The notes: a model not told the origin generated them from the sequence alone. A stretch of 61,783 bases of DNA from an uncultured Lachnospiraceae bacterium (GCA_910586645.1 CAJUIS010000015.1:1-61783); one strand, 5' to 3'; positions 8,327 to 16,880 are shown, numbered from the stretch's first letter. Translations and numbers: made by a program.

Positions 8327-9580
8327 ATGTTAGAGAATATTCGTTTATCGTTTAAAGGCATCTGGTCCCATAAGATGCGTTCTTTTCTGACAATGCTGGG
8401 CATTATTATCGGCATTGCCGCAATTATTGCGATTGTTTCCACAATTCAGGGAACGAATGAGCAGATCAAAGAGAATCTGATTGGTTCGGGAGACAATACG
8501 GTAAAAGTTGCATTGTATCAGGGAGACTGGACGTATGAGATGGGGTATGAAGGCTCTCCGAAAGGCGTTCCGGTGATTGGAGAAGATGCGCTGAAAGAAA
8601 TTAAAAACATTGAACACGTTGTGGACGCTTCCGTATATTTGTCCAGAAACGATTATGGCGGCGTGTATTATCTGAATACGACGTTATCCGGCGGATATGT
8701 GGTCGGAGTGGATGAACATTATTTTGATACATGCAGTTTTATCATTCAAAAAGGCCGTGGATTTACACAAAGAGACTATGAGGAGTACCGGAAAGTCGCC
8801 CTTTTGGATAAAGATTCTGCCGACGCCCTGTTTCAGGGGGAAGATCCGCTGGGCAAGACAATTGAAATTAAGAAAGAGCCTTATATCATTGTCGGGATTG
8901 TTGCAAAGTCACAGGCATTTGAGCCGGTAATCAACAGTATAGAGGATTATTACACGTATTCGCAGGATGCCGCCGGAAGGGTGTATGTTCCGGACGCAAC
9001 CTGGCCGATTATCTATCAGTATGACGAACCGCAGAATCTGGTGATTAAAGTGGATTCGACGGATGCTATGACAAACGCCGGAAAAGAGGGCGCCAATATT
9101 TTAAACGCGCGCTTAAGTACGGATGACGAGACATTAAAATATAAGGCGGAGGATTTGCTGGAACAGGCCAAAAAGATACAGGAGCTTGGAGATTCCACAA
9201 ACAGTATGCTGATTTGGATTGCCGGGATTTCTTTGATTGTCGGCGGCATTGGCGTTATGAATATTATGCTGGTGTCTGTGACGGAACGTACACAGGAAAT
9301 TGGATTAAAGAAAGCGATTGGGGCAAAAAAATCCAATATATTGGGACAGTTTTTGACGGAAGCGTCTGTGCTTACGAGTATGGGAGGAATTTTGGGCGTA
9401 GTGTCCGGAATTGTGCTGGCGGAAGTGATTTCAAGAGTCAGTGAAACGCCGGTTGCAATCAGCGTGCCTGCGGCGATCGGTTCCGTGGTATTTTCCATGG
9501 TAATAGGAATTGTATTTGGGATGCTGCCGTCATATAAAGCGGCAAATTTAGATCCGATTGAAGCGCTTCGGCATGAGTAA
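8327..9580 (+). CDS. MacB-like ABC permease (FtsX fold)
   Basis: A 417-aa permease with the MacB layout: one membrane helix after a short cytoplasmic start (LTMLGIIIGIAAIIAIVS), a large extracytoplasmic MacB_PCD domain (about 45-285), then three helices. The stretch GGIGVMNIMLVSVTERTQEIG followed by KKAIGAKK is the characteristic FtsX-family cytoplasmic loop, and the end PSYKAANLDPIEALRHE is typical. With the ATPase and the two adaptors it should form a peptide, lipid or antibiotic exporter; substrate unknown. Ribosome site GAGAGGACAC upstream. Last gene of the operon. Confidence 0.95.
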   Translation: MLENIRLSFKGIWSHKMRSFLTMLGIIIGIAAIIAIVSTIQGTNEQIKENLIGSGDNTVKVALYQGDWTYEMGYEGSPKGVPVIGEDALKEIKNIEHVVDASVYLSRNDYGGVYYLNTTLSGGYVVGVDEHYFDTCSFIIQKGRGFTQRDYEEYRKVALLDKDSADALFQGEDPLGKTIEIKKEPYIIVGIVAKSQAFEPVINSIEDYYTYSQDAAGRVYVPDATWPIIYQYDEPQNLVIKVDSTDAMTNAGKEGANILNARLSTDDETLKYKAEDLLEQAKKIQELGDSTNSMLIWIAGISLIVGGIGVMNIMLVSVTERTQEIGLKKAIGAKKSNILGQFLTEASVLTSMGGILGVVSGIVLAEVISRVSETPVAISVPAAIGSVVFSMVIGIVFGMLPSYKAANLDPIEALRHE

Positions 9581-9655
9581 TCGTACACTTTCTGCTGGCT
9601 GCGAAGGAAGCCGCAATATGCGTTTTCAAAAAAACAAGAAAAAATAAGAAAAGCA

Positions 9656-9684
9656 TTGTGGAATTTTTTGTATTGTGTTATAAT
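9656..9684 (+). promoter_or_regulatory. Promoter of tRNA-Gly
   Basis: TTGTGG at 9656-9661, 17-base spacer, perfect TATAAT at 9679-9684, ten bases before the mature tRNA 5' end. Confidence 0.7.
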
Positions 9685-9693
9685 GAGTTTCAG

Positions 9694-9764
9694 GCAGGTA
9701 TAGTTCATCGGTAGAATATCAGCTTCCCAAGCTGAGGAGGGGGGTTCGATTCCCCTTACCTGCT
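9694..9764 (+). tRNA. tRNA-Gly (anticodon CCC)
   Basis: A 71-nt cloverleaf. Acceptor arm GCAGGTA / TACCTGC with discriminator T; D-arm at about 9703-9719; anticodon stem TCAGC/GCTGA with loop TTCCCAA, anticodon CCC at 9726-9728, reading GGG; T-arm GGGGG-TTCGATT-CCCCT. CCA is not encoded. It has its own promoter and terminator, so it is a single-gene unit. No integrase borders it. Confidence 0.95.
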
Positions 9765-9774
9765 TTAGACTTTC

Positions 9775-9811
9775 AGACTGCAGAGCATCGGATGCCCTGC
9801 AGTCTTTTTTT
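9775..9811 (+). terminator. Terminator after tRNA-Gly
   Basis: AGACTGCAG at 9775-9783 pairs with CTGCAGTCT at 9797-9805, followed by a T run. It also lies at the 3' end of the convergent AIM24 gene. Confidence 0.9.
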
Positions 9812-10517
9812 AATCAATTCCTATTTGAATTCCGCCCCGCCGTTCGGAAGGCTGTACAATGACGGAAACCGGCTGACCCCCGCTCCATTCAAACGCATAG
9901 GATTCGCCGGAAGCCTGGCCGATGAAATTTTTCCAGGATAAATCCGTCCGGATTTGCGGATCACAGTGGCCGTTTTGTCCCATCCAGCAGATAACGGCGT
10001 CCGGATCTACAGAAATAGTGCTTTGGTTTTGGATATTGCTGAGGACAATCGGGTTGCCGTTTGAGAGAACGGCAACATAGGCGTTGTTTCCGGTTCCGGT
10101 CAGCGTGGAAGTGGCGAGTCCTTTCTGGGAAATTACGCCGCATCCGATAAAACGGACGCTGTACTTGCAGTCCTGCGTAAAGGCCAGAATATTTTCGGAT
10201 TCCACGGAAACCGTTTCTCCGACGGCGAGTTTGTATATGACGACATGCTGTTCATAGTCGGCATAATATGTAACGGAATCCCCATGCATTGTGACTTTCA
10301 TCAAGGGAAGGTTTTCTTTTGTGACGCGGCGCATCAGAGAGCCAAACGCGGCCTGGGCAATGCTGTTTTGGGGGCCGAGCAGCAGTTTTTCAAATTTATA
10401 GTTTTTTCCGTTTGGGCTTTCTCCTGCAATAAAGGATCCTGCTTTTGTAAAAAGCACGTCGTTTCCGGTGCAGGTGACTTTAAGGGTTAATTCATTGATT
10501 GTTTCAAAAGTCAGCAT
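9810..10517 (-). CDS. AIM24 family protein
   Basis: A 235-aa protein of the AIM24 (former DUF124) family, a TRAP-like double beta-barrel fold with no signal peptide. Recognised by the N-terminal LFTKAGSFIAGESPNGKNYKFE, the middle TLTGTGNNAYVAVLSNG, the core VDPDAVICWMGQNGHCDP, and the Gly/Ser-rich end with SGESYAFEWSGG. Such genes commonly neighbour TerD-type proteins in Firmicutes and phage- or stress-linked ter clusters. It lies 12 bases after the TerD-like gene in the same direction, so the two form an operon. Precise function unknown. Confidence 0.85.
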   Translation of the reverse strand: MLTFETINELTLKVTCTGNDVLFTKAGSFIAGESPNGKNYKFEKLLLGPQNSIAQAAFGSLMRRVTKENLPLMKVTMHGDSVTYYADYEQHVVIYKLAVGETVSVESENILAFTQDCKYSVRFIGCGVISQKGLATSTLTGTGNNAYVAVLSNGNPIVLSNIQNQSTISVDPDAVICWMGQNGHCDPQIRTDLSWKNFIGQASGESYAFEWSGGQPVSVIVQPSERRGGIQIGID

Positions 10518-10529
10518 AATATTTTCCTC

Positions 10530-11207
10530 CTAATCATTTACCTGTACGCCGTACAGAGCGCATAAACCTGCCAGATCCCTTGCGACTCCATTTCCGACGG
10601 CAGAAAATTTCCAGATTCCGTTGTGTCTGTAAACTTCTCCAATCATCATGGAAATTACATTGGAATAGTAGTCCGTCAGTTTGAAACTGACAAGTTCCGC
10701 TTCGTTTTCCGCGTTTAAAATACGGACATACGCATCCTTCATCATTCCAAAATTCAGGTTTCTCTGAAATGCTTCATGGATTGTCAGGACAAAGACAATT
10801 TTTGAAACGTGAGGGTTTAATTTTTGGAAATCAATTGTGATTGACTGGATGTCTGAGGCAGGTTTGGCGTGCAGCGATGTGCTGAAATCCGGGCTTTGCG
10901 TCTGGCCGTAGAAGACGAACCAGGAGTCGCCGGGGACTTTTCCGTCTGCTCCCAGCAAAAAGGCGGATACGTCTGCGTCACAGTCAGGATTGGCTGCATT
11001 CCAGCCAAAACAGGCTTTTATGGAGCGAAGGGGAGAAGACGTTTCAATGGAAACTTTCTGGCCTTTTTGTACGGGCTTTACCAGCGGAGGAATCTGCCGC
11101 TGTACAGGTTTTTTGGCATTTTTCTGCGAAGGGGCCGGATTTTTATTTAGAGTGTGAAGCGTACTGCGGTCAATTGCCCCTTTGGATTTCATTGGAATAT
11201 TTATCAT
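10530..11207 (-). CDS. TerD family (tellurite/stress) protein
   Basis: A 225-aa protein. Residues 1-40 are a Lys/Pro/Gln-rich linker; the TerD fold covers about 48-220. Family marks: FGWNAANPDCDADVSAFLL (Ca-binding acidic stretch with DADVSAFLL), then GDSWFVFYGQTQSPD, IVFVLTIHEAFQRNLNFG and the end EVYRHNGIWKFSAVGNGV. TerD proteins bind calcium and are linked to tellurite, phage and envelope stress; no other ter genes (terC, terB, terZ) are in the window. Start preceded by GCAGGAGGC. First gene of a two-gene operon with the AIM24 gene. Confidence 0.9.
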   Translation of the reverse strand: MINIPMKSKGAIDRSTLHTLNKNPAPSQKNAKKPVQRQIPPLVKPVQKGQKVSIETSSPLRSIKACFGWNAANPDCDADVSAFLLGADGKVPGDSWFVFYGQTQSPDFSTSLHAKPASDIQSITIDFQKLNPHVSKIVFVLTIHEAFQRNLNFGMMKDAYVRILNAENEAELVSFKLTDYYSNVISMMIGEVYRHNGIWKFSAVGNGVARDLAGLCALYGVQVND

Positions 11208-11344
11208 ATTGCCTCCTGCATATCTGTAATTACGTATTGAAGATATTATAACGCAGATTTTAATGAAAAAAAAGAGAAATCACAATTTTCCGGGGATAAA
11301 GCAAAGGCAATCCGTGCAAAATAGAACAATAAAAAATCCGGGGG

Positions 11345-12670
11345 ATGGAAACGATGACTTCAATATGGATCAGTTCTATGGATTTGCCGCATTTTGATTC
11401 GCTGGAAGGCAGTATAAAAACAGACATCCTGATTGTCGGCGGCGGCATGGCGGGTATTTTATGCGCTTATTTTCTGAAAGGGCAGGGAGTGGACTGTACG
11501 CTGGTGGAAGGCGGGAGGATTTGCTCCAAAAACACAAGAAACACTACGGCCAAAATTACAGCGCAGCATGGCTTAATTTATGATAAGCTGATTAGAAGCC
11601 GGGGAACAGAAAAGGCTCAAATGTATCTGAATGCGAATCAGGACGCAGTGCGTAAGTACGCTGAACTTTGCAGAAATCTGGATACGGACTGGGAAGAAAA
11701 GACGGCATATGTCTATTCTGCAGATAATCGGAAAAAGCTTGAAAAAGAGGCGGACGCCCTGCGAAAAATAGGTTTTGACGCAAAGATTACAGAAGAGGCA
11801 GATCTTCCGTTTCGCGTGGCTGGCGCCATTGGATTTCCCCGTCAGGCGCAGTTTCATCCGCTGAAATTTATTGCACAGATTGCAGAGGGGCTTCCTGTCT
11901 ATGAAAATACATTTGTAAAAGAATGGAAAGATCACATGGCGGTTACCGGGCGGGGAAACATTGTGTATAAAAAAGCAATCTTTGCAACGCATTTTCCGAT
12001 TGACAATAAGCATGGAATGTATTTTTTGAAAATGTATCAGGAACGTTCGTATGTCCTTGCGCTTTTAGGCGCGCCAAAGCCCGACGGAATGTATATTGAT
12101 GAGGCGGAAGGAGGATTTTCTTTTCGGAGTTTCAAAGAATTTCTTCTGCTTGGCGGAGGGACTCACAGAACTGGAAAATGCGGCGGCAAATGGGAGAAGT
12201 TAAGAGAATTTGCAGCCCTTCATTATCCGGGTGCGAATATAAAATATACCTGGGCGGCGCAGGATTGTATGACATTGGACAAAGCGCCTTATATCGGGCC
12301 GTATTCCAGGAATATGCCGGATTGTTACGTGGCTTCCGGATTTAATAAGTGGGGCATGAGCTCTTCCATGGCCGCGGCAATGATTTTAACGGATCTGGTT
12401 CTGGAAAGGGACAATCCTTATAAAGACGTGTTTTGCCCTTCCAGAAACATGATAAAACCACGGCTTTTTCTCAATGGATGGGAAGCTTTCACAAATCTCC
12501 TGACGCCGTCGAAAAAACGCTGCCCTCATCTTGGCTGTGCATTAAAACGGAACAGTGAAGAGGAAAGCTGGGATTGTCCCTGCCATGGGTCACGTTTTGA
12601 CGACAGGGGAAAACTGCTTGATAATCCAGCCAACGGAGATTTGGATGCAGGAAAGCATAAGCCGGTCTGA
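11345..12670 (+). CDS. FAD-dependent oxidoreductase with C-terminal Rieske domain
   Basis: A 441-aa protein. Residues 27-60 form the FAD-binding Rossmann motif (VGGGMAGILCAYFL, Gly32/34/37); 60-370 is a DAO-type oxidoreductase (glycine oxidase/D-amino-acid dehydrogenase fold), with the late FAD motif PDCYVASGFNKWGMSSS. The C-terminus (about 385-441) is a Rieske [2Fe-2S] domain with ligands Cys393, His395, Cys411 and His414. The same two-domain layout is known from Bacillus YhfW-like proteins. The Rieske domain ends soon after its second ligand pair, so it is short. Substrate unknown. A start at 11354 is nearly as good. Confidence 0.85.
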   Translation: METMTSIWISSMDLPHFDSLEGSIKTDILIVGGGMAGILCAYFLKGQGVDCTLVEGGRICSKNTRNTTAKITAQHGLIYDKLIRSRGTEKAQMYLNANQDAVRKYAELCRNLDTDWEEKTAYVYSADNRKKLEKEADALRKIGFDAKITEEADLPFRVAGAIGFPRQAQFHPLKFIAQIAEGLPVYENTFVKEWKDHMAVTGRGNIVYKKAIFATHFPIDNKHGMYFLKMYQERSYVLALLGAPKPDGMYIDEAEGGFSFRSFKEFLLLGGGTHRTGKCGGKWEKLREFAALHYPGANIKYTWAAQDCMTLDKAPYIGPYSRNMPDCYVASGFNKWGMSSSMAAAMILTDLVLERDNPYKDVFCPSRNMIKPRLFLNGWEAFTNLLTPSKKRCPHLGCALKRNSEEESWDCPCHGSRFDDRGKLLDNPANGDLDAGKHKPV

Positions 12671-12691
12671 CCTCTTTCCTGCCGGTTATTT

Positions 12692-13708
12692 TCAGGCTGC
12701 TTTTACAATGACGGTCATGCGTTCTTTTACGCCGTCTTCTTTTGCGTAAATATAAGCTTTTCCCGCGGATTTTGCATAAATTTTTCCGTTTTTATCTACG
12801 GAAGCGACATTGCTGTTGGAACTTGAGTATTCCGGTTTATTTTTGGAAGATACCGTGACTTTGGACTGAAAGGTTTCTCCGGTTTTTAGCGTCACGCTGT
12901 CCGTTTCAAATTTAATGTCCGGTTTTTTGACGGTGACTTCGCAGGTTTTACTGACGCCGTCAACAGTTACGGTAATGATTGCCGTCCCATGTTTTACGGC
13001 GCAGACTGTTCCGGAAGAATCGACTGTGGCAACGCTCTTTTTGTTTGTTTTCCATTTTGGTTTGCTTTTGGAAGAGGCGGTTACAGAGAGCCGGATTTTT
13101 TCTTTCCGGAAAAGAGAGACAGAGCTTTTGCTCAGTTTGACAGAAGGCTGCTTTACCGTGACTTTGCAGCTTTTTGACGTTTTGTCCGCAGTGACGGTAA
13201 TGGTCGCTGTTCCTGGTTTTTTTGCCAGGATTACGCCGTCTTCATCTACAGACGCAACGCTGGATTTGCTCGATTTGTATTTGACCGGATGTCCGGTGGA
13301 AACAGAAGCTTTCAGCTTGGCGCTTTCCCCGTTTTCCAAAGAGATGCTTTTTGCGCTCAGTTCAATTTTTGTCTTTTCCACAGTAATTTTACAGCTTGCT
13401 TCTCCGTTTCGGATTTTTGCCGTGATAACAGTGGTTCCGGCTTTTTTTGCTGTAATTTTTCCGTAGGTATTGACAGAGGCCACAGCGGAACTGCCCGACG
13501 AAAAAGAAGGTTTTTTTCCGTTTGTCGTAACGGCGATTAACTGAAACGTATCACCGATTTTCAGTGTCCTGGCATATGTGTTTAAAATGACAAATTCGCA
13601 GCCAAAAGCTGCGCGGACTGTTGTAGCGCCATAATTTGAAAAAATGAGCATGGATATCATGCAGAGGACAGCAAATGCTGTTTTTAAGATTTTTTTGTTC
13701 TTTGACAT
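12692..13708 (-). CDS. Secreted multi-Big_2 domain protein
   Basis: A 338-aa secreted protein. I chose the ATG at 13708 because GGAGG lies directly before it; a longer frame begins at 13759 without a ribosome site. Residues 1-34 are a signal peptide, followed by four tandem Big_2 Ig-like repeats of about 75 residues, each with the pattern SSVASVDxxGxIxAKKxGTAxITV and ending in CKVTVKK-like strands. It ends right after the last repeat with no anchor motif. Probably a surface or matrix adhesin-like protein; a catalytic domain is absent. Convergent with the Rieske protein gene. Confidence 0.85.
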   Translation of the reverse strand: MSKNKKILKTAFAVLCMISMLIFSNYGATTVRAAFGCEFVILNTYARTLKIGDTFQLIAVTTNGKKPSFSSGSSAVASVNTYGKITAKKAGTTVITAKIRNGEASCKITVEKTKIELSAKSISLENGESAKLKASVSTGHPVKYKSSKSSVASVDEDGVILAKKPGTATITVTADKTSKSCKVTVKQPSVKLSKSSVSLFRKEKIRLSVTASSKSKPKWKTNKKSVATVDSSGTVCAVKHGTAIITVTVDGVSKTCEVTVKKPDIKFETDSVTLKTGETFQSKVTVSSKNKPEYSSSNSNVASVDKNGKIYAKSAGKAYIYAKEDGVKERMTVIVKAA

Positions 13709-13806
13709 AGAATTCCTCCATTTGAAATGGCAGGAAAGATATGACAAACCGGCTTGCATTGAAATATAGCATAAAAATTTGTATTTGTAAATAAGTAAAA
13801 ATTCAC

Positions 13807-13852
13807 AAAAGCCGTCCGGTTTCCGTTATTTTGCGGGAACCGGACGGCTTTT
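13807..13852 (-). terminator. Terminator of the ECF-sigma operon
   Basis: A perfect 15-bp stem (13807-13821 with 13838-13852) including CCGTCCGG, followed by a T run on the minus strand. It closes the operon 13857-15610 and separates it from the Big_2 gene. Confidence 0.85.
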
Positions 13853-13856
13853 AGCG

Positions 13857-14177
13857 TTACAGGCGCCAAAAGCATTCTGAGGGGATGTGAAGCATCCATT
13901 CGCTGACAATCCCCATAAACATAGCGAACAGCATTAACAGTATCATAAGAAAGACGGCTCCTTTATCATAGACGAACCTTTCTGTTTTTTTAAAATTTCC
14001 AATCAGGATTTCTGTGCCCATCATAATCAGTATGCAGGGCCAGAGCCGGAAAACAAACCGAAAATCGATGCCGGGCCAAAATGCGTTCAGCAAAAAAAGG
14101 CTTCCGAATAAAATTAAGGACACGCCTCCCGTGACGGAACCAATGCGGTGTACGGAGGTTTCATTCTTTTTTTCCAT
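13857..14177 (-). CDS. Small membrane protein, LiaI/LiaF-like TM region
   Basis: A 106-aa protein with three hydrophobic helices (about 16-33, 38-56 and 72-92). The arrangement GGVSLILFGSLFLLN then FRLWPCILIMMGTEILIG resembles the membrane region of LiaI/LiaF and DUF5668-type proteins, which take part in cell-envelope stress sensing. It overlaps the upstream gene by 17 bases and has AGGAGG before its ATG. Last gene of the sigma operon. The family assignment is a resemblance. Confidence 0.6.
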   Translation of the reverse strand: MEKKNETSVHRIGSVTGGVSLILFGSLFLLNAFWPGIDFRFVFRLWPCILIMMGTEILIGNFKKTERFVYDKGAVFLMILLMLFAMFMGIVSEWMLHIPSECFWRL

Positions 14178-14727
14178 TGTCGTCCTCCTCTTTTAAAAAG
14201 CAGGTCCTGTCAAGCTCTTTCTTTTTGCCCTGTATCATAAGTATTCCAAGTATGATAATGGCGACTCCGGCAAAAATTTTTGGAAGATGCCAGGAAACGT
14301 ATGAAATATAGCGGTAAAGCGCTGAAGGCAGAAAATCCAGGTTTTCTAAAATAGAAAGAAGTTCCCGCCAGGTCATAGATATTCCGGAAAAAATCAAAAC
14401 AATAGCGGCCAGTTTACGGTAATTGTGCAAAAAGGAAGCTTCGTTTTCGGAAAAGTCGGAAAGGCGGAACAGGAAGCGATCCTCTACGGCATAAAATTCT
14501 TCGTCCGGCAGACTCGCAAGATTGTGCACGTTGAAAAAGCTGTAAAACCAGACAATAATGTCAAATATGACAATCGGGCCAAAACCAAGCGACGCCGGGA
14601 CGAAAATTAAAAGAATAAAAAGAGCCATCAGGCTTGTGCCCATCTTTAAAAATCCCATATACATTTCTCCGGCTCCCGGGATCAGAGAGAACAGGAATCT
14701 CCAGAAAGAACTTTTTTTGTGTGTCAT
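14161..14727 (-). CDS. Polytopic membrane protein of the sigma operon
   Basis: A 188-aa membrane protein. The N-terminus (FLFSLIPGAGEMYMGFLKMG, then a hydrophobic hairpin to about 65) is TM2-domain-like; two more helices lie at about 108-125 and 150-167, and the tail is charged. The ATG follows the upstream stop without a gap (TAAATG), so it is translationally coupled. Within a sigma-factor operon it may be an envelope-stress effector or sensor. I do not recognise a named family. Confidence 0.65.
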   Translation of the reverse strand: MTHKKSSFWRFLFSLIPGAGEMYMGFLKMGTSLMALFILLIFVPASLGFGPIVIFDIIVWFYSFFNVHNLASLPDEEFYAVEDRFLFRLSDFSENEASFLHNYRKLAAIVLIFSGISMTWRELLSILENLDFLPSALYRYISYVSWHLPKIFAGVAIIILGILMIQGKKKELDRTCFLKEEDDNGKKE

Positions 14728-15093
14728 TTAATCATCTCCTTTTATGAACATAGAATTTGTGGCATCAGACAGAAGTTCGCAGAACCGGCTGGTTTTCTGA
14801 TTTAAAATGTAAAAAGGGGAATTCTGCTTTGCAGATGCAGAATCCGGTGCAATATCCGCTGTCTGCAAGGTGTTTGGCGTAATCGATAAAAGCGTAATGG
14901 CCGCGGCTGCCGCGGCAATGATTTTTACGGAAAACAGAAACAGGGATTCTTTTTTTTCTGCAGAGTTCTCTCTTCCGGCTTCTTTTAAAATCTGCTCTTT
15001 TAAATAACCCGGAGCTTTTACCGGGCATCCGTTTTCGGCGTCTGCAATAAGAAAAAGAAGTTCATCTTCATTCAGATAGTTTTTTTCATTCAA
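14728..15093 (-). CDS. Probable anti-sigma-like single-pass membrane protein
   Basis: About 121 aa: a short acidic cytoplasmic head (DEDELLFLIADAENG), a membrane helix (about 55-75, KIIAAAAAAITLLSI) and an outer part of about 50 residues. Size, topology and place directly after an ECF sigma gene suggest an anti-sigma factor, but no zinc-binding HxxxCxxC motif is visible. The frame is open up to an ATG at 15114, but AAAGGAG points to a TTG start at 15091-15093 that overlaps the sigma stop. Confidence 0.6.
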   Translation of the reverse strand: MNEKNYLNEDELLFLIADAENGCPVKAPGYLKEQILKEAGRENSAEKKESLFLFSVKIIAAAAAAITLLSITPNTLQTADIAPDSASAKQNSPFYILNQKTSRFCELLSDATNSMFIKGDD

Positions 15094-15610
15094 GCAAATC
15101 ACGCTCCTTTTCATAGATTTTTCGAAGCATTGCCCGCGCCCGGTAGATTTGGGTCTGTACGGTTTTTACATTTTTGTTCTGTTCTTTTGCAATTTCCTCC
15201 GGCTTTTTCTCCTCGTAAAAATAGAGACGGGCGATTGTGTCGTAAGGAGTTTTTAGTTTGCCGCACCGTTGAAAAAGAGACTGACGGGCTTCCTGTTCCA
15301 GTACGCATTCTTCCGGTCCTTGAGAAGGAGAAGCGCTGGATTGAAATATTTCTTCGCCGGAGGGAATCTGACGGGTTGCTGCGGATTTCAGGTAATCGAT
15401 GCATTTATTGGAGGCAATCCGGCAGAGCCAGGATTTTTCATTGGCTCCGTCAAAAGAATCCAGACGGCGGTAAGCGGATAAAAACGTTTCCTGTGTTAAA
15501 TCTTCTGCGGCGAAATAATCTCCGGTCAGTCTGCAGCAAATGGAAAACACAAGATTTTGATATGCGTCGATCATTTCTGCAAGACGCTGCTGTGCATTGA
15601 TTTTACCCAC
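15086..15610 (-). CDS. ECF RNA polymerase sigma factor
   Basis: A 174-aa sigma-70 of the ECF (SigW/RpoE) type. Region 2 spans about 8-75 (LVFSICCRLTGDYFAAEDLTQ, then FLSAYRRLDSF and KSWLCRIASNKCIDYLK); region 4 about 120-165 (YEEKKPEEIAKEQNKNVKTVQTQ). The start appears to be GTG at 15608-15610; its ribosome site is tight. The gene leads a four-gene operon with three membrane proteins, so it probably answers an envelope signal and may autoregulate, though I could not define an ECF-type promoter. Confidence 0.9.
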   Translation of the reverse strand: MGKINAQQRLAEMIDAYQNLVFSICCRLTGDYFAAEDLTQETFLSAYRRLDSFDGANEKSWLCRIASNKCIDYLKSAATRQIPSGEEIFQSSASPSQGPEECVLEQEARQSLFQRCGKLKTPYDTIARLYFYEEKKPEEIAKEQNKNVKTVQTQIYRARAMLRKIYEKERDLLE

Positions 15611-15694
15611 CTTCCTTCTGCTTTTTGATGTTCATATTATATAACGGGAGAGGGAAAGAAAAATCTTCAAAATTTTTTATTTCTTTAAAATTTA

Positions 15695-15723
15695 TTGCCA
15701 AATCTTTGTTTGAGGAGTATTCT
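15695..15723 (+). promoter_or_regulatory. Candidate ilvE promoter
   Basis: TTGCCA at 15695-15700, a 17-base spacer, TATTCT at 15718-15723; about 70 bases before the ilvE start. Confidence 0.5.
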
Positions 15724-15795
15724 AATAAATAGACAGCGGCGGGAGTAATCGCTTATGGTACGGCTGTGAAATTCATATAGACTGGAGGAAAGACG

Positions 15796-16863
15796 ATGGA
15801 CATCAGATTTGAAAAAAAGGAACAGTTAAAGGAGAAGCCAGATCAGAAAAACCTTGGTTTTGGAACATATATGACGGATTATATGTTTGTTATGGACTGG
15901 ACAAAAGAAGAGGGCTGGCAGGATGCGAGGATTGTTCCGCATGAGCCGATTCTTTTGGATCCTGCCTGTGTGACGCTGCATTATGCACAGGAGACGTTCG
16001 AGGGTATGAAGGCATACCGCACGAAAGAGGGAAAGATTCAGTTGTTTCGTCCGGAAATGAATGCGAAACGCATGATCACATCAAACGAAAGGCTGTGTAT
16101 GCCGGGGTTTCCGGTGGATATGTTTGTGGAAGCGGTGAAAGAACTGGTAAAGGTAGAGCGGGAATGGGTTCCGTCAGAACCAGGGACGTCTCTTTATATA
16201 AGGCCGTTTATGTTTGCAACGGAGAGTTCCCTTGGCGTGCATATGGCGTCGAGATACAAATTTATGATTATCTGCTGTCCGGTTGGCGCTTATTATGCGG
16301 AAGGAATCAATCCGGTAAAAATTTTAGTGGAAAATGAACTGGTCCGCGCGGTTCAGGGCGGAACGGGATTTACGAAATGCGGCGGCAATTATGCAGGCTC
16401 TATTTTGGGACAGGTAAAGGCGGAAAAAATGGGCTGCACACAGGTGCTCTGGTTAGACGGCGTACACCGCAAATATGTGGAGGAAGTCGGGACGATGAAC
16501 ATTATGTTTAAAATCGGCGGAGAGATTTATACGGCGCCGATTGAGGGAACAGTGCTTGCAGGCATTACCAGGGATTCTATTCTCCATATTTTGAGAGACT
16601 GGGGGTATGAGATTCACGAAACGCATCTTGCAATTGACGATTTGATGAAAGCCGGGCATGACGGTACATTGGAAGAGGCGTTTGGCACAGGAACGGCTGC
16701 CGTTGTTTCTCCGGTTGGGGAATTTATGTATGAAGATGATTCGGTCGTGGTCAACGATTTTAAAATCGGAAAGCTGACGCAGAAATTATACGATTATCTG
16801 ACGGGAATCCAGTGGGGAGACGTAGAGGACAAATATGGCTGGACAGTGGACATTGACGCGTAA
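15796..16863 (+). CDS. ilvE: Branched-chain amino acid aminotransferase
   Basis: A 355-aa class IV PLP aminotransferase of the longer type (about 350-360 aa). It transfers the amino group between glutamate and the 2-keto acids of Leu, Ile and Val. Visible marks: LHYAQETFEGMKAYR near residue 60, the PLP-lysine segment FTKCGGNYAGS (Lys194), VEEVGTMNIMF, and the substrate loop EAFGTGTAAVVSPVG. Ribosome site GGAGG nine bases before the ATG. A single-gene unit with its own terminator; no other ilv genes are in the window. Confidence 0.95.
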   Translation: MDIRFEKKEQLKEKPDQKNLGFGTYMTDYMFVMDWTKEEGWQDARIVPHEPILLDPACVTLHYAQETFEGMKAYRTKEGKIQLFRPEMNAKRMITSNERLCMPGFPVDMFVEAVKELVKVEREWVPSEPGTSLYIRPFMFATESSLGVHMASRYKFMIICCPVGAYYAEGINPVKILVENELVRAVQGGTGFTKCGGNYAGSILGQVKAEKMGCTQVLWLDGVHRKYVEEVGTMNIMFKIGGEIYTAPIEGTVLAGITRDSILHILRDWGYEIHETHLAIDDLMKAGHDGTLEEAFGTGTAAVVSPVGEFMYEDDSVVVNDFKIGKLTQKLYDYLTGIQWGDVEDKYGWTVDIDA

Positions 16864-16880
16864 TAAAATAGATTTCTGAT

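Noticed and set aside
9694..9764. tRNA-Gly as an integration site
   Set aside because: No integrase, no repeated 3' end nearby, and ordinary genes on both sides.
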